Source: Syngnathus acus (Eukaryota; Chordata; Actinopteri; Syngnathiformes; Syngnathidae). Taken from it: 64,000 nt of DNA. Positions 25,541-44,057 of the stretch are shown here, piece after piece; position 1 is the first letter of the stretch, and every line of letters begins with the position of its first letter. The stretch is taken from the NCBI RefSeq assembly GCF_901709675.1, contig NC_051087.1, positions 5,659,001-5,723,000 on the forward strand, written 5' to 3'. A model generated the notes under the pieces. That model was given only the letters and a program-made list of their open reading frames with translations, made no database searches and was not told the origin of the DNA. The translations under genes were made by a program, and so were the position numbers.

Positions 25541-25670
25541 AGTGGTGACATGGTGGGCAAGGGGTTCGCATCATTGTGTTCGAGGTTCGAATCCGGCCTA
25601 TGGTCTTGTTGGGTTAACTGAAGACTTTAAATCGGCCATAGGTGTGAATGGCTGCTCTTTCTAATCCAAA
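25541..25670 (+). mobile_element. tRNA-derived SINE head with intact B box
   Basis: A perfect RNA polymerase III B box, GGTTCGAATCC, lies at 25,584-25,594. An A-box-like TGGGCAAGGGG starts at 25,554, a tRNA-like distance upstream. Beyond it, GGTTAACTGAAGACTTTAAATCGGCCATAGGTGTGAATGG (read here as short landmarks GAAGACTTTAAAT and ATAGGTGTGAATG) follows the body of the common teleost SINE. The usual 3' tail is missing. Instead the sequence passes within about 40 bp into a different repeat. Confidence 0.7.
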
Positions 25671-25705
25671 TATTTTCCAATAATGGAAAATATTGTCAAT
25701 CTATT

Positions 25706-25922
25706 CAATGGGACCCATTGCCTCCCTGCTTGGCACTCAGCATTAAGGGTTGGAATTGGAGGGTTAGATCACCAAATGATTCCCGAGCGCGGCACCGCTG
25801 CTGCTCACTGCTCCCCTCTCCCCCAGGGGATGGATCAAAATCACACGGGGATGGGTTAAATGCAGAGGACAAATTTCACCACACCCAGATGTGTGTGACG
25901 ATCATTGGGACTTTAACTTTTA
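25706..25922 (+). mobile_element. dispersed teleost repeat, CTTGGCACTCAGCATTAAGG family
   Basis: The landmarks GCTTGGCACTCAGCATTAAG, CGAGCGCGGCACCGCTGCTG, ATGCAGAGGACAAATTTCAC and ATTGGGACTTTAACTTT occur in the order seen in a very abundant fish short repeat. Its 3' end is a (ACTTTA)n-like tail. The open frame through it is not a gene. It abuts the SINE head upstream in the same orientation, so the two might be parts of one composite or two insertions. Confidence 0.65.
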
Positions 25923-27035
25923 AAACCTTTTGTGAAACACGTCATGTCTTTGCTTAATAATCTCAGACGTGCTTGGGGTGGCCCCGGAGTCAGATATCCG
26001 GCGACAATTGTGAATCATCATTTGGTATGGCAACAAATTACTCAGCGCTGTCCTACTTTCTAAGACGTATTCGACACTACTGAGCCCGAGGCTATCGAAA
26101 CAAGAGTGTGTGATTGTGAGAGACATTAAAAAAAGTGTCTAAAATCCGGACGCGATGCAAGAAAAATGAACAAGTGTAATGGAATGGAAGGCAGATAAAC
26201 CGTACAATAAAAAAATTCTTTCACGCAGTTTGAATCAAGTTCTACTTTTCTTTCACTGTTGCGAAACTTTAGTTGTATAAGAAGCATCTGATATTTCTCG
26301 CACCACGGCAGGTGAGGATTAATTTCAGAGGAATTAATAGAAGGTGGCAAAAATGTCACGCAGGTGTTATTGTGTGAGATCGACCCGACCAGACACCTTC
26401 TTATTGTTTTTTCACTTTCGACACGGTAACAATTGTTAGCCTGATATTGAAAGGCAGCCGGTGCAAGAATATGAAGCAGAATTAAAAGAAGCCCCGGAAT
26501 AACTGCTGAGGGGTTCCTAATGAAGCCTCACAGACCCTGCAACAAAGTGACCTATTTTCTTTCTCCTCTCTCTTCTTCCTCTCCTAACATTGATGCAGCT
26601 GCCCTCAATTCTTTACCGGTTGAGAATCTACAGAAATTTAATTAGAACAGACTAAAATGACTGATCAATGTTTTTAAATGCAATTCATCCAAACAATTAG
26701 TATTTAGGATAACTTGAGTTTATGAGGAGTCCGACAGGGGTCAGATTGAATTGGTGGCAGGAAATGTCACCATGAAAATTACAACAGCCCAAATGAACTT
26801 TCATTTCAAGAGCGGAAAAATTAGATTGAGTGGATGACATAACCGCCTTCTACTTTTTAACTCATCATTTCATGGTGCCAATACGATGGGAATTAATAGA
26901 ATTCCCTTTTCTCATTTAAACAACCGCAGGGAGGGTTCATAGGAGGTGCGGCTTTTATTTGAGGAGAGACAATTGGTAGCAGTGCCTAGGAGGACTTAGA
27001 CATGATGATGTTTTTGATAGGAACCTGTAAGTACC
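25923..27035. other. unique sequence, candidate conserved non-coding element
   Basis: No gene supported. The stretch 26,520-27,010 is non-repetitive with AT-rich cores such as GGGAATTAATAGAATTCCC (an imperfect palindrome at 26,888-26,906) and several ATTAG/TAAT motifs. This would be a reasonable place to expect an enhancer, but sequence comparison is required. Confidence 0.35.
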
Positions 27036-27037
27036 TC

Positions 27038-27185
27038 ACTAGGGCTGAACTATTTTAAGAAAAAAATGGATTTCTGATTTCCTGTTTACAGTATCGCATT
27101 TATTTTTCTCTCTGCTTATTTATTTATATATATATATTTAAGTTTGCGCTGGTTGTCAATAACTAGTACTAATGTGATCTTCTTA
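27038..27185 (+). mobile_element. possible MITE head, AGGGCTGAAC type
   Basis: TAGGGCTGAACTATTTTAAG followed by AAAAAAATGGATTT resembles the start of a common teleost miniature element (AGGGCTGAACGATTTTGGAAAAAA). The rest is TATTTATATATATATA-rich and no right terminus is identified. Confidence 0.35.
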
Positions 27186-27329
27186 TTTGATTTGTTATGG
27201 ATGAAACACAAAAGATGCTCCGAGTAGATATGAATACTTTGAGGTGGCTTTGATCACTTCCAGTAATGCTGATGAATAATGCGACCAATCACTTTTGATG
27301 TGGAGTCATTACCACCGAGAAGGTTGTCC

Positions 27330-27400
27330 TTTTTTTTTTTTTTTTTTTTTACCAGCGTCCATTGGTTACCAGTTTGACACGTGTGTGTGTGTGTGTGTGT
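27330..27400. repeat. T21 run and (GT)10 microsatellite
   Basis: A run of 21 T (27,330-27,350) is followed 30 bp later by ten GT units (27,381-27,400). Confidence 0.9.
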
Positions 27401-27699
27401 TTATTATATATGTGTATTTGCATAAAAGTATATCTTTTTGGAGCATGTACTAGTGTGTGTGTGTGTTCACTCTAAAGCACTTGCACTGCCATTTGACTGG
27501 TTAAAAATGAGATGGCGCAAATCCTCCAATGAGAGGAACTACACACACTACACAAACACACACACAAAAACAAACGTGATGTGTAGGCATGAGCTATGGT
27601 TTTACCGTCCCAACCTCAGAGCCCCACTACCTTACCCATAAAAAAAAAAATCATCCTTCAAACGATCTCTCCATGAATCCATTGATTCTCAGTCCACAC

Positions 27700-28075
27700 A
27701 TTTCCCTCAGACTACTTCTCCTCCTTTTTTCACTTTGTCATTTCGCACCTTTCTCCCCATCTCGTCCTGCGTACTTTCCTCCCCACATGCAGGACTGAGT
27801 TTCTCCTTTTGCTTTAAAAAAGCTTCTCACTTACTACATCTCCCACTTCCGCTCCACTCCAAGCCTACATTAGCTTGACCTCACATCCTTCTCTCCTTTC
27901 CTCTCCTCTTTTGCTCTCCGTTCTCTAAACTTTCATCATACGCCTCACCGCTTGATCTATTAATCTCTCTATGTCTCTCCCTCAGTCTTCCTTATCCCCT
28001 CGGCTCCATTCCTCCCTTGCCACCCTTTTCCCTCCTCCTTCTCACCCCATTTTTCTCACCCTTCCCAGTTTCGGC
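27700..28075. repeat. pyrimidine-rich tract, about 375 bp
   Basis: Very high C+T content on the plus strand, with many TCTCC, CCTCC and CTTTC words and few purines. It is not a simple tandem repeat. Such polypurine/polypyrimidine tracts can adopt triplex structure. Confidence 0.7.
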
Positions 28076-28882
28076 ACCTGCTGCTGAATACGTCTAGACC
28101 GGTGAGGGAAGGAGTGAGTAGAAGGAAAGACAAATACGATAAAAGACATTGCGAACGGTTCATGATTGGACATTTGTTAAAAGTGAAGACGTATTCCTTT
28201 GTGTGTGTGTTTGTGTGTATGTTTGGCCCCAAGGCATCATAAGAGCAATCATTCACTGAATCGCACCAACTTAACACCTCAGTCCGCTCGGTTGTCATTT
28301 CTTCTCAAATTGCAGCCTACTTTCTTTTTTGCGACCTGCCCAATTCGCACATGCTATCAAAGTGTAAGAAATTTGATCCAAGGGGAATTTTGACATTTTT
28401 CTGCCACAATAGGCGCTTGGATTGAAGTGAGCGAATTTAGGCAAAGTGACGGCGAGCGAGGCTTCAGTCGGGAGATGAGAGAAACGAGGACAAACAGATG
28501 CTAGATTACATCTTTATATGCCACACATACGCACACACATGGAGCCAGCGTCTTTGATCGACTTGAGTGCTTCCCACTGAGTGCGTACGTGTGTGCGTGC
28601 AGCGGGATGCGGTAATTAACCTTTCTCCTGCTGAGCCGGGCTATTAAAACTACGACTGTAAAGGGGTTGTGTCACGATCATAAAGCATAACACAAGTTGG
28701 TTTGTTAAGCGCTGTTGAGCACATTCAATGACACGGTTTGCCGCGTTGTGCAAGAGGACATGGTTACAAGTCCAGATGTATTTTCTTTACGACTAAAGGT
28801 AACCTTAAGCTTTCATCAACAGTGATGTTAATTACTCTAAATTTATTTTCTTATTTACCCCAAAACTGCTGTACATTGGAAC
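28076..28882. other. unique sequence, nothing recognised
   Basis: Mixed composition with a GT-rich patch (28,198-28,220). No gene or element supported. Confidence 0.5.
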
Positions 28883-28890
28883 TTCTATTG

Positions 28891-29154
28891 TATTGGTGTC
28901 AAACCCAAGGCCCGGGGGCCATATACAGCCCGCCGCATAGGTTTATATGGACGGCAAAGACAAATTGTGCATTGACAAATTGTCTTCACTTCAGAAAAAT
29001 AGAGAGATTGCTAGCAATCTTTTTAAAATATTTGTCTCCTTTTTTTTTCTTTACTAGTCACTGATTTTAAAACTTGTTATTTTTTGTGCAGTCTATATGC
29101 GTTTAAAGTATGGCTACAATGCGGCCCGCGAAAAAAACGAGTTTGACATCCCTG
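28891..29154 (+). mobile_element. hAT miniature element, GTGTCAAACTC family, copy 1
   Basis: The left end GGTGTCAAACCCAAGGCCC and right end GAGTTTGACATCCCTG are inverted copies of a CAGGGGTGTCAAACTC-type terminus. Interior landmarks shared with the other copies are CCCGCCGCATAGG, GCAAAGACAAATTGTGCAT, AATTGTCTTCACTT, TAGTCACTGATTTTAAAAC and ATGCGGCCCGCG. Length is 264 bp. Flanking 8-mers do not match, so the target duplication has decayed. It is non-autonomous and has no transposase. Confidence 0.85.
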
Positions 29155-30589
29155 GATAATCTTAGGCCCATGTGGTGACACTGTTGAGTAACAAAGGAGC
29201 GTCAAATGATTACTTTTGACGATGGGTTTTGCTTTATGAGAGGCAACACAAGAAGCACAAGAAGCAATATTCTGATGGGGGTGCTTCAGTCCAATTTATC
29301 AGAAATAGAATACAATGAAAAGAGCTAAACAACACTTGGGGGCTTGTTATAATACTGATTTATTTTCTACCTCGACTTACCACGATGAATACACACACAT
29401 GAAAAAGTCTCAAATTGGGGCCAATGTGACAGATGGGCCAATGCAACTGAAACAAGCGCCTTTGCGACCTCAAGTGCGTTTAGTGGACGAGCGCTAGCCA
29501 AAGCTTAGCCACTAATGAGGTTCTATTCGTAACTCCAACTGAGTCCACTCCAAATAGTGGTGACCAGACGCACACCACGCGAGGGAGGCTGAGCTTTAAC
29601 ACACACGTGCATGCACACACAAGCATGCACTGAGAGGCAAAACAACCTTGAGCACCAAAGCAAATAAAACACAGAGGGGTACACTAACATGCTATTGCTT
29701 GGCAGCCTCATTAACTAGTTTGACATTTAAGATATTTTTAGATTGCAATGGAAAATATTTAACAAACTATTCTCATCAGATGTCCTGTTAGCAGTTAGCA
29801 GTCTATTACAATTTCTAGTTTTGAGGCTAGGATGCAGAATTAATATTATTCATGAGCCTCGAGGGAGGTTGGCTTGTTTTTTGTTGAATTTATACTGAAT
29901 GCACAGAAGTTGTTTTGGTGACATGTTCATCAATGAGTACATCCTAGATTGATGCTGATTGTTTTTTTGACCCTCGGTCTGTAAAATAATTAAAAACGAA
30001 TATTAGTGATGGAGGTGATTATTCATCTTGAATGAATAAGACAACCTGCAACTATTTGTCATAGTGTCAATTAATTGGCTGTGATTCAAGGTAATACTGT
30101 ATATACTGTACAAAACTCTTAAGCAGCATTATATGGTGTGTTGAATATAAATAGTGAGTGCACCACAAAGCACAGACCTCCACGACGGATGAAAAGTGGC
30201 AAAAAAAAAAAAAAAAACTCCTGGAGCGTTGCTGTGTTCCTTGGTACATGCTGTTTTTTTCTCAACTCGAGGTATTTGAGCCGACTATTACGACACATCA
30301 TCTCTGCCTGAGAGTAATAAGTTTGAGATATACTCAAGCTGCAAGCCCTGATCCTCAAATAAATAATAACAGTGGATGTGCTGGGTAAAAGTTGGAGGCG
30401 GTTATGACTAACACTTTGTGACAGTCAGTTAGAGATGACTGGGGATTTGTTGTACTGTACGTTATCATTATTGTTTGTGTGTGAAGCGTACAATTCAATA
30501 ACAGAGCCGCTTCCATTTAATCTCTTGCTCTCAAAGTGAGACTTTAACTGATGGATGATTCACAAAGTCCTGTAGTTGTACTACTATTC
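29155..30589. other. unique sequence, nothing recognised
   Basis: No gene supported. A poly-A run of about 17 lies at 30,200-30,217; frames overlapping it are artefacts. Confidence 0.5.
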
Positions 30590-30900
30590 ACTTTGCGCCT
30601 CATTTATTAAGATCCCAAATAGCAGACACTAAATTGTGTGTTTACACTGCACGTGCTGTCGGCAGGCTTGTTCCTCCTGATTTATTAAGATTTTCTACAA
30701 TGATGCTACGCTACTCCTATGCTGATGAATAGGATTTATTCTAACAGTGCTTGTTTGTCACAGGTGAAAAAAGGGATGAGAGATTGAATGAAAGCGCAAA
30801 TCTGGGTTTAGGTTGAGCAGATATAATTCTAGCTGGTAAGAAACCAAGTTTGCGCCCATTTCTGCAAGCGTAAACCTTTAGTAAATCAGGTCTACAGTTC
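30590..30900. mobile_element. possible Harbinger-like miniature element
   Basis: The left part has TTGCGCCTCATTTATTAAGA. The right part has GCAAGCGTAAACCTTTAGTA and AAATCAGGTC, whose reverse complement reads GACCTGATTTACTAAAGGTT. The ends are therefore roughly inverted (TGATTTATTAAG versus TGATTTACTAAAG). CTGATTTATTAAGATTTT recurs inside. I recall the AGGTTTGCGC/TTTATTAA theme from fish Harbinger-type elements, but the ends are too diverged to be firm. Confidence 0.35.
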
Positions 30901-37595
<6,695 letters not shown>

Positions 37596-37850
37596 TCCAC
37601 CCATCCATAAATTTTCTATAGTGCTTGTCCCCATAAGGATAATGGATGGGATTGAGTCAATCCCAGCTGACTTTGGAGAAGCAGGTTACCCTTTGGACTG
37701 GTTTCCAGTGATGAAAAAAATATTTACACTAACATTCCCACCTATGGACAATTCTTCAGATTTTACGCCGTGTATGACATTTTTTCGTAATGTTGCGGGG
37801 AGAAAACATTCAAAAGTCAGACATGGTAACCACCGTCTGTTGTGCTCCCA
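37596..37850 (-). mobile_element. tRNA-headed SINE, minus strand
   Basis: On the plus strand it starts with CCACCCATCCATAAATTTTC (the reversed GAAAATGGATGG tail). It continues with TGCTTGTCCCCATAAGG and CAATCCCAGCTGACTTTGG, then CACCTATGGACAATTCTTCAG, and ends with GGTAACCACCGTCTGTTGTG, the mirror of the tRNA-like head. The order matches the copy at 22.7 kb. Internal deletion has removed the clear B box. Confidence 0.75.
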
Positions 37851-40106
37851 TTTTATATTAATTAATCCATCCATCCACGTCATAACAAGAAGCTGAAATC
37901 CTCGTAAAGGGCACATCTTCAATTGCCCGATTCAGCAACGACACTGACAATTCCCTGTATTGATGCGCTACGGTAAGCAATAACAATATGATACATAGCA
38001 ATACTGATCTTTTGTCCGACAGCTATAGTGTAAGTATAGATGGGGAAATAATGGTAATCATGCACTTGATAGAGAGAGCGAGAGAGAGAGAGAGAAGATA
38101 TTGCCAAAAGTACAAAACTATAAAGATAACACTGCCATAAATATAACAAAAAGCATATACGCAAATACAAAGTGGTGTGGAAGACTGGGTAAGTGGAAAA
38201 CCATATTGCTGAGAGTGTAAAATGCCATAGGTCAAATGTCAAAGGTTTAAAGTCCAGTCAGCAAGAGTCGATCCCACAAGAGACCTCACCTCTGCTCACA
38301 CAGTGTCATTGCCGTGCTTGTGGAATGTGTGTGCATGTGTGCTTTTGTCGTTCCGTTTCAGGCTCTCCCCACACTGAGTGACGTTTCACTCTGCGCGGGA
38401 TCCTGAGACTCATGCTCAAGTGTGGCAAACCGTCGGGCAGCGTTTTTTCTGCGATTCAAAATCGTAGGAGAACGCAAATTTAAGAGTCAATCCAAAATGC
38501 ACGAGGTATCACAAAAAAAAAAGCAAATGTCCTATACACAAGTAAGATCCAGTAAGCTATCATCTTTGCCTTGCCTTACAACTTTTGACATTCCACCTTT
38601 ATAGAGAGGACCTATCTGGTCTGCCTGATCCAGATTGGAAAACTGCTTGGGTGAGATCCTGCTCGATTTAGTGTATGTGTGTGTATGAGTGACCCTGTGC
38701 CCTAAATCCTGACAGGAGGAGCCAGTGGGCCAAGTGAAGGCCAGAGGACCCCAAGGTGCCAATCACAGATGGCGAGTGACAGACAAGTTAGCCACCATGG
38801 CTCTCACATTCCCCCACATATACACACAGTGTCCCTCTCAGGAGCACACTGTCATTCTCCCCCCTCCTGCTGTCAAGTCAGGTTGAAATTGCACAGTAGG
38901 TGAGCTGGTAGGTGCCAAGATTCATTTGTTAAACTTTTACAGCAGCCTTTCCAAAATGTACTGTAAGGTCAGAAATGATTTCATAGGTGGCTCAGTGTCA
39001 GGCTGAAATGCTCGAAGCTATTTTAATGATTGAGAACAGGTACAAGGGCAAAGGGCTGTTTTTGTTGTGTTATGGGGCACCCACTGAAATAATTCAGGAT
39101 TGCAAAAGTAAAACTGTGGCAGGATTTATATATAAAAAAAATATTGTCATAACTCAAAAACTACTTCTATCAAACTCGGTGGAGGCCAAGGTAAAAATCA
39201 TTGCCATTTGGTGGAGATCCATTTTTTTTCTCATCACTTTTAAATCTGAACATTTGTGCAATTAATATTGTTTTTACTTTTCCAATTAAAACCATTCAGG
39301 TTATAAGTACAAGTATAAGCATTGAATATTTTTCACCAATTTGGATGAAGGTTGACAGTCTTTGAGCCATGTCTTTCCTCCATTTTGCTTGACAGATGGA
39401 AGGATAAAGTCGTTATTTACCGCTGCCAAGTGGTAATGTCACCGTTCGTTTGTTTTCTCCTCAATAGAAATGTTGTCATATTTTTCCATTCATGCACATT
39501 CACCCCACAAGCAGTAATATTGAATTTGTCACTCAAACAGGAAAATAATCAATTATTCCAACTGTAACGTTTGTTACACAACACGGTATGTATGACACAA
39601 AATAAAAACCTTGTCCAACGAGATGTACGGCTAAATAGGCTGTCTGTGAGTTTAAAATGCCACAGCGCTAAAAAAAAAAAAAAAAAAAGACAGTTGTAAA
39701 TGTGAGATTCAACCAAGAAAGATGGATGATCAGAAGCTTAATGAGCCAAGACAGTAGAAAAGGCTGCTGACAGATATCGGGCGAGGACTACCACCAATAT
39801 CAATTATGTACGACCTTTAAGAAGACAAAAATGCCAAAACACCATATTACTTGATAATGATCTTTAGGGAATTTATCATGGGTTCCGTTTTGTTGTTTGG
39901 ATTAATATTTGGTTTTGTCGCATGTTATGGTTCCTGTCTTGTTTTGTTTGTAGTGATGGGATGTATTGTGATGAAGCTTAAGGTTGTTCAGTGTCACAAA
40001 TATGGTTTTGAAATTATTAATAATTACAGTTTTGAGGTAGAAATGTATGCTGACCAATTTTTGGGGTAGATTTAGGAAAAGAGATTGGAAAATGGGTAAG
40101 GATAGA
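37851..40106. other. unique sequence with GA and A-run repeats
   Basis: GA-rich microsatellite at 38,068-38,097, CATC units at 37,866-37,877 and a 19-base A run at 39,670-39,688. Short frames have no recognisable domain. No gene supported. Confidence 0.5.
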
Positions 40107-40346
40107 GCATGGTGTCAAACTCAAGGCCCGGGGGCCAGATACACATTTTTATGTGGCCCGCAAAGACAAATTGTGCATCGACAGCATGTGTCAATACTAA
40201 AATTACAAATTGTTTTCACATTTATTCATCTGTTTGTTGTGTAGCCTATACTGTATATAATATATGGTGGCGACAGTCATAATGGCCCTCCGAAGGAAAC
40301 TATGACTACGATGCGGCCCGCAACAAAAATATGTTTGACGCCCCTG
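40107..40346 (+). mobile_element. hAT miniature element, GTGTCAAACTC family, copy 2
   Basis: Starts GGTGTCAAACTCAAGGCCCG and ends ATGTTTGACGCCCCTG; the inner parts (GCAAAGACAAATTGTGCATC, CATAATGGCCCTCCGAAGG, ATGCGGCCCGCAAC) match the other copies. At 240 bp it is the shortest, missing part of the middle present in copy 1. No clear 8-bp duplication in the flanks. Internal GGCCCTCCGAAGGAAACT is shared with copy 3. Confidence 0.85.
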
Positions 40347-41449
40347 AGATTCTCGAGAGAGCATTCTGCTAAGTAGTTTCAATTCTACTGTTAACCTCAG
40401 TGGCAAGACTCCTACATCTTAATGAGCAGGGCTTCTTTCAACATAGCTGTTAAAGATTTTTATATTTTAATCATTATGGAACTGGAGGCACAAAGTGCTG
40501 TTTTATAGTGCACATTTTTCCCGATAATATTATTTAATATGAGGATAAACGTTCTCAAGTGCTGGGCAAGTAGAGTTTTAGAGGCATTCAAGAGGGGTCT
40601 TCCTGCTCTGCTAAAAATACACACCCAATTCTAATTTTGAATACAAGCAGAATCAATTTGGAAGGAGTGAAGCACGCAATCTGATGTCATGTTACACAAC
40701 AAATGAAATATGCAATACAAGTATTGAAATAAGTCTCAGGGTTAGAAAAGTGAGGATAACAAAATGTTACTTAGTATGTGTATTTTCTACAGTATAGCAG
40801 GGCTTTTTGCCAAATGTCCTACTAAATTATTTTAAGAACTGTCTGAAAACCGCTTACGTATCAGTTTGCTACCTAATTGAAATATTTAAAAATTCTGAGC
40901 ATGCATATGCAGTTATATCCTGTTGACGTAAAGTGCTTATTTATAGACAGTCGCGAGAGCGCCGCAAAGCAGCAGACGAATGATTTGTGCAAACTGTACT
41001 TAAGGCAGTCAGTCTTTAAAGACGGATGGTACCTCTTGAGGCTATAAAACTGTGTCAATAATCTATTAGAGGGTTAAACATATTCATTGCAACCCAACTT
41101 GGCTGCAAGTTGAAGTCGTAAAAAATGTCCGGTACTTTACGGTTGAGAGCTTTAAACAAGAATGTGACATGGCTCCATTTGGGACAAGATCACAAACTGG
41201 TTTGTGCTTGTCCCAGTTTTCACCTGGAAACTGACAGCAAACTTGATGTTTTACTAATGTGTGAGCTCCCACTTAGTAGTAAGAATTTTTTTTTTCTAGG
41301 CTCCTAATACAGTTACAAATGGTATTGAGATTTCCATGGTAGATTAACAGTAAATGTATCCGATACCATTAAGGGAATTGATGGAAGCAACGCATTCAGA
41401 AGCTGATTGATTACGAGTGTCAAGGGAAAGATTTGATGATGATGTTGTT
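40347..41449. other. unique sequence, nothing recognised
   Basis: AT-rich sequence with no supported feature. Confidence 0.5.
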
Positions 41450-41451
41450 AA

Positions 41452-41835
41452 TCAGGGTTGAATGATTGAGAAAAGTTATCTAATTGTGTTTTTTTCCACC
41501 GTAATTTTGCGATTATAAATTAATGTCATTATTTTTGTCAAAATGTCTTTCCTGATGTTTCAACAAACAAGCAATAATTGATTTGTATTACAATAAATGA
41601 TCAGATTCATGACACATAAATGTGTTCATCTCACAGAAAGACAAAAATCAAATAAAGCGTGAATTCATACGAAAGACAGATTATTTATCCACCTCAATTA
41701 AAACTGTTAACTAACTAAACACTCGACTTGCGGCTAGCCGTTCAGTACGAAAACTCCGCAACATTCTGCCAAACAAGTGTAGGATAAAATCACTCGGTCA
41801 ATCCGATTAATAAATCTGATTAATAATACAAATCA
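41452..41835. mobile_element. possible MITE, AGGGTTGAATGATT type
   Basis: Starts with CAGGGTTGAATGATTGAGAAAAG and TCTAATTGTG, matching the AGGGCTGAACGATT theme (also seen at 27.04 kb), and ends in a CCGATTAATAAATCTGATTAAT-rich segment. Only landmark motifs agree, and the right end is guessed. Confidence 0.35.
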
Positions 41836-41888
41836 AATCTGTGGCTTTATCTCTGCAAACATATAGACTGCACTTAAGCATTGAATTA

Positions 41889-41914
41889 AAAATAATAATA
41901 AATAAATAAATAAA
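41889..41914. repeat. AAT/AAAT microsatellite
   Basis: AATAATAATAAATAAATAAA-type run. Confidence 0.85.
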
Positions 41915-43984
41915 TCCTGCTGAACAACTTAAACCAATTGCAGGTTGTTTCTGCTTCTCCGTTGCAGCCTGTATAACTTTGGAGGTAAAATCATTATAAG
42001 ATTATATTCATGCGAGACGTGATTATAGTCTTAATTAAAGTCTTGTATGTGCTACTGACATACATTGAGCGGTGTTGTATTTCTGGCAATTTCCTTGTTA
42101 TCTTTCCTAAATGTCCAAAGTGTCCTTTACTGTTTCTTCTCCCACATTCTCAGCTTCTCTTCCCCTCCCCTCTTCTTCATCTCTCTGCACCCTGTTCCAT
42201 CTGTTTCCCGCTTTCATGGCTTTCCTTACGTCTCCACACCTGATGGAGATGGGACCCAGCCGTAAATCTCCACAAGCACATCCACCGTCGTGCTCACCGC
42301 AAAGCAGAAAAGTATGAGGGAGCAAAGAGCGGGAGCGAGAAAATGAAGTAAGACAAGGGGGAGGGGGGCGACGGACGGAAGAAGGGAGACTTGGGTGTTG
42401 GGTGCGAGATTGTTCAGGAAAAGAACGACAGGATAGGGAGATAAAAAAAAAAATACAAACTGACATAAGTCCCGAGACCTGGGGATGAGCGGCTGAAGAG
42501 ACAGACGGTGATGGAGGTGCTAAAAGAGCGATGGAGGCAAAGAGACAGAAGGGGAAGGGAGATAAAGACACAAGCTTCCACATAACTCACGCGCACGCTC
42601 TGTCAAAGCGCACGCAGCAAACCACGGCGAGATGAGCAACATGATTAAGAGTTCCCCAGAGGGCCCAACACATCCTTCCCGGCCCGTTACAGAGGGACAA
42701 GTTAGTGGATCGCCACTCAGGGATTAAGATGTGTGTGTGTGTGTGGTTGCAGTTACACTTGCACACAGTTGCACCCAAATTGTTTGCAATTTGATTTGTT
42801 TTTAGAGAGGATAAAGAATAAATGCCTGTGAGTCTTAGATGATCTTTTTGTCTGTCTCAATCTTTGTGTTGCATTAAAATATCAAGCTCAATCTGTACGC
42901 CATTTATTTATGAGGATAACGGTGCCTCGCCGCTTCCCAAAGAAAGATTTTGTAGCGAGAGAGAGAGAGGTTGTTACCTGTGTTTGCAGCAATAACCCGA
43001 ACCAAAACATTCCAATAGACTTTCACAAGCCCTCTGCATTCATCTCATTGCATATTCTATCCCGATCTTCCTCATAAAACATTACGCGTCTTTAGCTTTA
43101 ACCACCACACGACATTTTACGCCGGCTGCCTTTATGTTTAATCCACTCCATCATGTACAGCTTGATATTTTTGCGCCAGATTGGTGTGTTGGTCTCATCT
43201 GATAGGCCGTCATCCTGAAGCAAAGGCAAAGCAAATAATGATGCTAGCCATTGTCATGCTTCCCAGCTGGGAAAAGATTATCTTGCAGAAAATGAATTGT
43301 TTGCTTGTCACCAATCAAAACACATCTAAGTTCTACTTTTGTCTCATCTGTCTTAAGAAACGGCTTCCTAAAGCTGATTCAAGGTGTGTGTAGAAAACAG
43401 GACGAGACGTTCCCTTGCGCAGATCTTCTCGAAAGACTACTGTCTAAGACTATTGCTTATATTCTGTGGGATTGCACCTGCCTGACTTGTGAACTAAATC
43501 CACCTGTAAGCACATTCTGCTCATGTTCTACGGGATCAGCAGTATAAATCAGGATTTATCACTTCTGACATTGCTGGCAGCGCGCTAACAGTAGGGTCGA
43601 CGACTTTTCCCAGCCAGTGATTTACGTTATACTGTGATAACAACTGAAGGCCACGGAGGCTTGTGTGGCTCGCTGGGGAAAAGGAGAAGGTACAGGTGGG
43701 CTGGCTGCAATGTGGAAACTCTCCTCTAGGGGCGGCTAATTTGAACAGTCTAGCAACATACAGTAAATGTATTTTTTTTTCAAATGTTTGTCTTTGTTTT
43801 GATTGCATTCATGGCCATTTACTCAAGTATGAATAAAGTACATTTATTGTATTCTCTTCTGGGTGACGCGGTGGATGGATCTTTCCTCTTTGGGTAAATT
43901 ATTCACAAAATTAACTGGAAATCAAATCAAGTCTAAATAATAAATTCATTTTATTTTTAAACATTTTACAATTATTTTCCATTT
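41915..43984. other. unique sequence with pyrimidine-to-purine switch
   Basis: No gene supported. At 42,125-42,240 the plus strand is pyrimidine-rich; at 42,305-42,575 it becomes strongly purine-rich (GGAG, GAAGAAGGG words). Long frames there on the minus strand (Ser/Pro/Leu-rich) follow from this composition. (GT)9 lies at 42,728-42,745 and a GA patch at 42,955-42,970. Confidence 0.5.
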
Positions 43985-44057
43985 CCAATTTTGCGGACCA
44001 CTTGCAATACCTCCACGGACCACGAGAGGCCCGCGGACCATAGGTTGACAATCCATG
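43985..44057 (-). mobile_element. hAT element terminus fragment
   Basis: GACCACGAGAGGCCCGCGGACCATAGGTTGACAATCCATG (landmarks GGCCCGCGGACC and ATAGGTTGACAATCC) is the reverse complement of a CAGTGGTTCTCAACCTATGGTCCGCG-type hAT end. The other end is not identified, possibly lost in the AT-rich sequence from 43,880. Confidence 0.45.

Noticed and set aside
25541-25610. tRNA gene, because of the B box and A-box-like motif
   Set aside because: No cloverleaf with paired acceptor stem could be drawn and the sequence continues as a SINE body.
25718-25957. 79-residue frame through CTTGGCACTCAGC sequence
   Set aside because: Lies inside a dispersed repeat family; not a host gene.
42107-42583. 158-residue minus-strand frame, Ser/Pro/Leu-rich
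   Set aside because: Explained by the purine-rich strand bias; frames of similar content exist in other phases, and no signal, domain or splice context supports it.
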